Assembly (NCBI RefSeq): GCF_014926405.1
Contig: NZ_JACXXJ020000005.1
Coordinates: 3,515,001 to 3,579,000, forward strand
Source of the DNA: Agrobacterium vitis
GTDB taxonomy: Bacteria > Pseudomonadota > Alphaproteobacteria > Rhizobiales > Rhizobiaceae
DNA length: 64,000 nucleotides
Direction of reading: 5' to 3'
In this document: positions 60,347 to 64,000 of the stretch, piece after piece
Numbering within the stretch: position 1 is the first letter of the stretch
How the letters are laid out: each line of letters begins with the position of its first letter
Translations under genes and position numbers: made by a program
Notes under the pieces: generated by a model
Told to the model about the DNA's origin: nothing
The model's input: only the letters and a program-made list of their open reading frames with translations
Database searches by the model: none

Positions 60347-61531
60347 TCACTCTGGCTGTTTGGCTTCCAGGAGCCATTCGCGCCAGATGGCCACCAGGAT
60401 CGCCATCAGCACCGGGCCGACGAACAAGCCGAGCATGCCCATGGTCTTGACGCCGCCGATCAGGCCGAAAAATGTTGGCAGGAAGGGGAGTTTGATTGGT
60501 CCGCCCACCAGTCTCGGCCGCAATGTCTTGTCGACAATGAAAAGCTCTACGGTTCCCCAGGCAAGCAATCCGACCCCTGCAATGGTCGATCCGCTGGCAA
60601 CCAGATAGATCGAGACCAGGGTGAAGGACAGCGGCGCGCCACCGGGAATAAGCGCCATGAAGCCGGTGATGATACCCAGCGTCACAGGGGAAGGCACACC
60701 GGCGATCCAATAGGCGAGGCCAAGCACGATGCCTTCGCCGACCGCAATGATCGTCATGCCGGTCACCGTGGAACTGATGGTCAGCGGAACCAGACGAGAA
60801 ACCCGTTCCCAGCGTCCGGGCAGGATGCGCTCGCCAACAATATCCACCTGCGCGACAATACGCTCCCCGTCGCGATAGACGAAAAACAGGGCGATCAGCA
60901 TGAAGAGCAGGGTGAGAAAGCTATGGAAGGCCGAAGAGCCGACCACCAGCAGGCCACGGTAAATCGTGCCGATATTGGCACCGCTGATCAGTTGCACCAA
61001 TTCGCCAAGCGCGCCGGGATGGCCGACATATTGATCCCAATGCTCGGAAAGCCAGGCTCCGGCCAGAGGAACCTGGATTAACCATTGCGGGACCGGCGCG
61101 CCGACTTCATTGGCCCTCAAGGCCCAGACGCCCCAGCTTTTCACCTCATCGACGGCATAGATACCTGCAAGTGAAATGGGAACAACAATGAAAGAGACCA
61201 CAAGAATGATGGCAATCGTCGCACCAATTGTCCTATTGCCACGGGCGAGGCCCAGGATCCGCCGATAGATCGGCCAGCTTGCAAAGCCGATCACCATGGC
61301 GGCCAGCAACGGCACGATGAAACCGTAGAAAAAATAGGCGCTGGCCATCAAGACGGCCAGCAGCAGCCAGCGCGCCGCCGAGGTTGGGGCAACCAGCGCA
61401 TAGCGCTCTGCGGCAGCTCGCCGTACAGGAACGGCGGGCGGTGTCACGACGCTATCGTTTTTCGCAGTTCTCAAGGTCACCAGTACACTCCGAAGTCCAA
61501 AAGCCTCTCTGAAGCATGATAACTTCAGCAT
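60347..61531 (-). CDS. AI-2E-family membrane transporter
   Basis: A polytopic inner-membrane protein of about 394 residues with some eight membrane helices and the family layout: paired N-terminal helices (WLLLAVLMASAYFFYGFIVPLLAAMVIGF), a soluble middle (WDQYVGHPGALGELVQL), and the C-terminal block with GIITGFMALIPGGAPLSF and VGGPIKLPFLPTFFGLIGGVKTMG. AI-2 export was shown for one member (TqsA), but most have unknown substrates, so the name gives the family only. Start uncertain: ATG 61531 or a GTG near 61480 with GGAG upstream. Confidence 0.85.
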   Translation of the reverse strand: MLKLSCFREAFGLRSVLVTLRTAKNDSVVTPPAVPVRRAAAERYALVAPTSAARWLLLAVLMASAYFFYGFIVPLLAAMVIGFASWPIYRRILGLARGNRTIGATIAIILVVSFIVVPISLAGIYAVDEVKSWGVWALRANEVGAPVPQWLIQVPLAGAWLSEHWDQYVGHPGALGELVQLISGANIGTIYRGLLVVGSSAFHSFLTLLFMLIALFFVYRDGERIVAQVDIVGERILPGRWERVSRLVPLTISSTVTGMTIIAVGEGIVLGLAYWIAGVPSPVTLGIITGFMALIPGGAPLSFTLVSIYLVASGSTIAGVGLLAWGTVELFIVDKTLRPRLVGGPIKLPFLPTFFGLIGGVKTMGMLGLFVGPVLMAILVAIWREWLLEAKQPE

Positions 61532-61646
61532 GAGCCGACGCAGGTCCGCGCCCGGTCGACCGATAGTAGTTCCTAATTCCAAAAAGCTTGTGAAAATATG
61601 GCGGCCGCACTGCAAAATATCGTTTATTTCGCTTTTGGCTTAAAAA

Positions 61647-61723
61647 TGGTGATTCCGACGCGATTCGAACGCGTGACCCTCAGATTAGGAATCTGATGCT
61701 CTATCCTGCTGAGCTACGGAACC
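61647..61723 (-). tRNA. tRNA-Arg (anticodon CCT)
   Basis: The 77-nt minus-strand sequence folds as a full cloverleaf: a 7-bp acceptor stem GGTTCCG/CGGAATC (one G-T pair), D-loop AGCTCAGCAGGATAGAGC, anticodon arm CAGAT-TCCTAAT-CTG with anticodon CCT (61687-61689 on the plus strand), T-arm with GTTCGAATC, and encoded 3' CCA at 61647-61649. It reads AGG, a rare Arg codon in such GC-rich genomes. Confidence 0.95.
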
Positions 61724-61781
61724 ACTGCCTATCTCCATACAAAAACCCGTTCGTGAAGCCAAGCCTTTTCCTTGAGATATC

Positions 61782-62945
61782 TCAATCCGCCAGCCGCTGT
61801 TCGGCAAGCCTGACCCAGTAGGAAATGCCGTAGGCGATGGCTTCGTCGTTGAAATCATAGGCCGGGTTGTGAAGGCCCGCCGTATTGCCATTGCCGATCA
61901 TGATATAGGCGCCGGGTCTGGCCTTCAGCATGAAGGCGAAGTCTTCGCCTGCCATGGAGGGATCGACGTCGGTGTTAACATTGCCTTCGCCGACGATATC
62001 GATGGCGGCGCGGGCGGCATTGTCGGTTTCCTCAGGATGATTGGCCGTGACCGGGCAGGGGCGTTCATAGATCACATCTGCTTCTGCCCCATGGGCGCTC
62101 GCGACGCCAGCGACGATTTCGCGGATCCGGCGCTCTGCCATGTCCTGTGTTTCGTCGTCATGGGTGCGCACAGTACCGGTCAGTTCGGCCTGCTCGGGAA
62201 TGATGTTGTGGGTCGTTCCCGCCTGAAAGCGAGTGACGGAGACGACGACCGAGCGCACCGGATTGGCGCTGCGCGCCGCGATCATTTGCAGATTGGTGAC
62301 GATCTGGGCGCCAATGGCAATCGGATCAATGGCGCGGTGCGGTTCGGCAGCATGGCCGCCACGGCCCTTGATGGTGATGAAGAATTTGTCCGGAGCGGCC
62401 ATGATCCCGCCCTTGCGGATCGCGAAGGTGCCGACGGGCATGCCGGGCATGTTGTGCATGCCATAGACTTCGGCGATGTCGAAGCGCTCCATCAGGCCAT
62501 CTTCCACCATGGCAAGCGCGCCTGCTCCGCCTTCTTCGGCGGGCTGGAAAATTACGGCGACTGAGCCGTTGAAATTGCGGTTTTCCGCCAGATATTTTGC
62601 GGCACCCAGCAGCATGGCGGTATGGCCATCATGGCCACAGGCATGCATGCGGCCATCGGTTTTCGATGCCCAGGCTTTGCCGGTGATTTCTTGAAGGGGC
62701 AGGGCATCCATGTCGGCGCGAAGGCCGATCACCCGGCTGCCATCGCCGCGTCCCTTGATCAGGCCAACGACGCCGGTGCGTCCTAAACCCGTGACCACCT
62801 CGTCGACGCCGAATTCCTTCAGTTTTTCTGTGACAAAGGCAGCCGTCTCATGGACGTCATACAGAATTTCCGGATTCTGGTGCAGATGATGGCGCCATTG
62901 CCGGACATCGGCTTCCAATTCTGCGGCGCGGTTCAAGATTGGCAT
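61782..62945 (-). CDS. M20-family amidohydrolase (hippurate hydrolase / N-acyl-amino-acid deacylase-like)
   Basis: A 387-residue cytosolic metallohydrolase. Metal-ligand motifs of the M20D type are present: RADMDALPLQE, the MHACGHDGHTAMLLGAA loop, the catalytic FQPAEEGGAGA, and MHNMPGMPVG. The dimerisation/lid domain lies at about 180-290 (FFITIKGRGGHAAEPHRAIDPI), and the last ligand region is GEDFAFMLKARPGAY. Members remove acyl groups from amino acids (hippurate, indole-acetyl-amino acids or N-acetyl-diaminopimelate); the substrate cannot be fixed here. It is transcribed ahead of the tRNA on the same strand and divergent from the carboxypeptidase gene. Confidence 0.92.
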   Translation of the reverse strand: MPILNRAAELEADVRQWRHHLHQNPEILYDVHETAAFVTEKLKEFGVDEVVTGLGRTGVVGLIKGRGDGSRVIGLRADMDALPLQEITGKAWASKTDGRMHACGHDGHTAMLLGAAKYLAENRNFNGSVAVIFQPAEEGGAGALAMVEDGLMERFDIAEVYGMHNMPGMPVGTFAIRKGGIMAAPDKFFITIKGRGGHAAEPHRAIDPIAIGAQIVTNLQMIAARSANPVRSVVVSVTRFQAGTTHNIIPEQAELTGTVRTHDDETQDMAERRIREIVAGVASAHGAEADVIYERPCPVTANHPEETDNAARAAIDIVGEGNVNTDVDPSMAGEDFAFMLKARPGAYIMIGNGNTAGLHNPAYDFNDEAIAYGISYWVRLAEQRLAD

Positions 62946-63115
62946 CGGTTTTCCTGATCACATGCGTTTGAACCGGGCAGGTCCGGCTCATTTATCACTC
63001 GGTTGCAATTGACGTTGCTGATGGGCTTTGCCATTGGTTCGACATATAGGACATATGGTTGCCCGATGCGAGAGACATTCAGGGTGGTCTGTCCAGTTTC
63101 CGGAAGGAGAAGTCA

Positions 63116-64000
63116 TTGTCCGTGCTGCCTCGCCAGATCCGGCGCGCCTTTGTTGCCGTTGCCTTGTTTGCCGCCATGCTGCCGTCTACGGTCGCAGCCA
63201 ACCCCGTGCTGGTGGTGGATGTCAACTCTCTGACGGTGCTGGAGCATCAGGATAGTTTCAAGAAATGGTATCCGGCCTCGCTGACCAAGCTGATGACGGC
63301 CTATACGACATTCAGGGCGCTGAGAGCCGGTGAAGTGCGCCTGGACAGCGTGGTGACACTGAGTGCCTTTGCAGCGTCGCAAGCGCCGAGTAAAATGTTC
63401 TTCAAGCCCGGCTCGAAAATGACGCTGGACGATGCCCTGAAGATGATGCTGGTGAAATCCGCCAATGACATCGCCGTGGCCGTGGCAGAAAATGTCGGCG
63501 GCAGCCAGGCAGCGTTCGTTGCCCGGATGAATGCCGAGGCCGCCCGGCTCGGCATGACATCCAGCCATTTCGTCAATCCGAATGGATTGCCAGCTCCCGG
63601 CCAATATTCCACGGCCCGCGATCTTGCGGTGCTGGCCGTGACCATTCGCCGCGAATTTCCTGAATATGCGGGCTATTTCAAGATCGAAGCGATTGATACC
63701 GGCAAAAAAGTCTATCCCAATGTCAACATGCTGGTCGGCCGTTTCGATGGGGTCGATGGCATGAAGACCGGTTATATCTGTGCCTCCGGTTTCAATCAGA
63801 TCACCTCTGCGACCCGCAATGGCCGTACGCTCATCACCGTGGTGATGGGCGCTGACAGCCTGGCGGCACGCGCCGATATTTCCGCCAATCTGCTCCAGAA
63901 ATATTTTGATCGACCCAATGCTCAGGGATCGCGCCTTTCGGCGCTAGGGCCTGACAGCGTTGACGGTTTGAACGCGGTGAATGACGTGTCCGCCGAAATG
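63116..64000 (+). CDS. D-alanyl-D-alanine carboxypeptidase (S11 family), C-terminally cut by the window
   Basis: A periplasmic low-molecular-weight penicillin-binding protein trimming peptidoglycan stem peptides. It starts best at TTG 63116, 6 nt after AAGGAG; GTG 63122 is an alternative. A signal peptide (about 1-28) ends in STVAA-NP. Active-site motifs are complete: Ser55-Leu-Thr-Lys58, Ser115-Ala-Asn117 and Lys217-Thr-Gly219. About 295 residues are visible, the frame is open at the window end, and the remainder is outside. Confidence 0.93.
   Translation, partial: MSVLPRQIRRAFVAVALFAAMLPSTVAANPVLVVDVNSLTVLEHQDSFKKWYPASLTKLMTAYTTFRALRAGEVRLDSVVTLSAFAASQAPSKMFFKPGSKMTLDDALKMMLVKSANDIAVAVAENVGGSQAAFVARMNAEAARLGMTSSHFVNPNGLPAPGQYSTARDLAVLAVTIRREFPEYAGYFKIEAIDTGKKVYPNVNMLVGRFDGVDGMKTGYICASGFNQITSATRNGRTLITVVMGADSLAARADISANLLQKYFDRPNAQGSRLSALGPDSVDGLNAVNDVSAEM

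Noticed and set aside
61647..61723. An integrated genomic island at tRNA-Arg
   Set aside because: No integrase lies beside the tRNA, and I noticed no repeat of its 3' end in the flanking sequence.

Overview
The window looks like core chromosome of a Rhizobiales alphaproteobacterium of the Rhizobiaceae, closest in gene content to Agrobacterium/Allorhizobium (A. vitis-like). The main reasons are: the sucD-sucA-sucB...lpdA block, a pyridoxal-phosphate 5-aminolevulinate synthase (HemA), the rhizobial chemotaxis order icpA-cheS-cheY1-cheA-cheW-cheR-cheB-cheY2-cheD-cheT followed by fliF-visN-visR, and short dispersed palindromes typical of these genomes. The genus call is an inference from gene content. 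I saw no phage, IS element, integron or CRISPR array.

Layout. 1-8.4 kb: the 2-oxoglutarate-to-succinate section of the TCA cycle (an unidentified partial gene, sucD, sucA, sucB, two small membrane-protein genes, lpdA). 8.4-16.2 kb: TraB/GumN-like protein, xerC, a membrane chemoreceptor, priA and a small membrane protein. 16.4-21.4 kb: F1 ATP synthase operon atpHAGDC closed by a clear terminator. 22.2-32.7 kb: L-lactate dehydrogenase, an ArsR regulator with the two cysteines of the SqrR/BigR persulfide sensors, a LysR regulator, the molybdenum NAD-linked formate dehydrogenase operon fdsGBA-fdhD-fdsD, and an OFA-type transporter. 32.8-35.1 kb (minus strand): a soluble PAS-PAS chemoreceptor with its own cheW. 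35.8-42.5 kb (minus strand): tamA-tamB and a glycine-zipper lipoprotein. 43.2-47 kb: hemA with an anaerobox-like site upstream, a serine hydrolase, and dxr on the opposite strand. 47.2-60.3 kb: a probable 35-residue membrane peptide gene, the complete chemotaxis operon, fliF and the motility master regulators visN and visR. 60.3-64 kb: AI-2E-family transporter, tRNA-Arg(CCT), an M20 amidohydrolase and a D-Ala-D-Ala carboxypeptidase cut by the window edge.

How it works together. SucA, SucB and LpdA are E1, E2 and E3 of 2-oxoglutarate dehydrogenase, and SucD (with SucC outside the window) converts its product. AtpHAGDC is the catalytic part of ATP synthase. The fds block oxidises formate with NAD, with FdhD as the sulfur-transfer maturation factor and the OFA transporter as a likely carboxylate/formate porter. 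The chemotaxis operon encodes receptor, kinase, coupling, adaptation and response-regulator functions, with overlapping start and stop codons through most of it. VisN and VisR sit at the top of the flagellar hierarchy.

Most of the window is well-understood core genome. The least expected items are the cysteine-paired ArsR regulator between ldh and fds, a 35-codon membrane ORF with a strong ribosome site and its own terminator, a globin-type receptor whose expected heme histidine is glutamine, a dense cluster of TATTCG/CGAATA half-sites before sucA, an anaerobox embedded in a perfect inverted repeat before hemA, and an orphan terminator that may end a small RNA.
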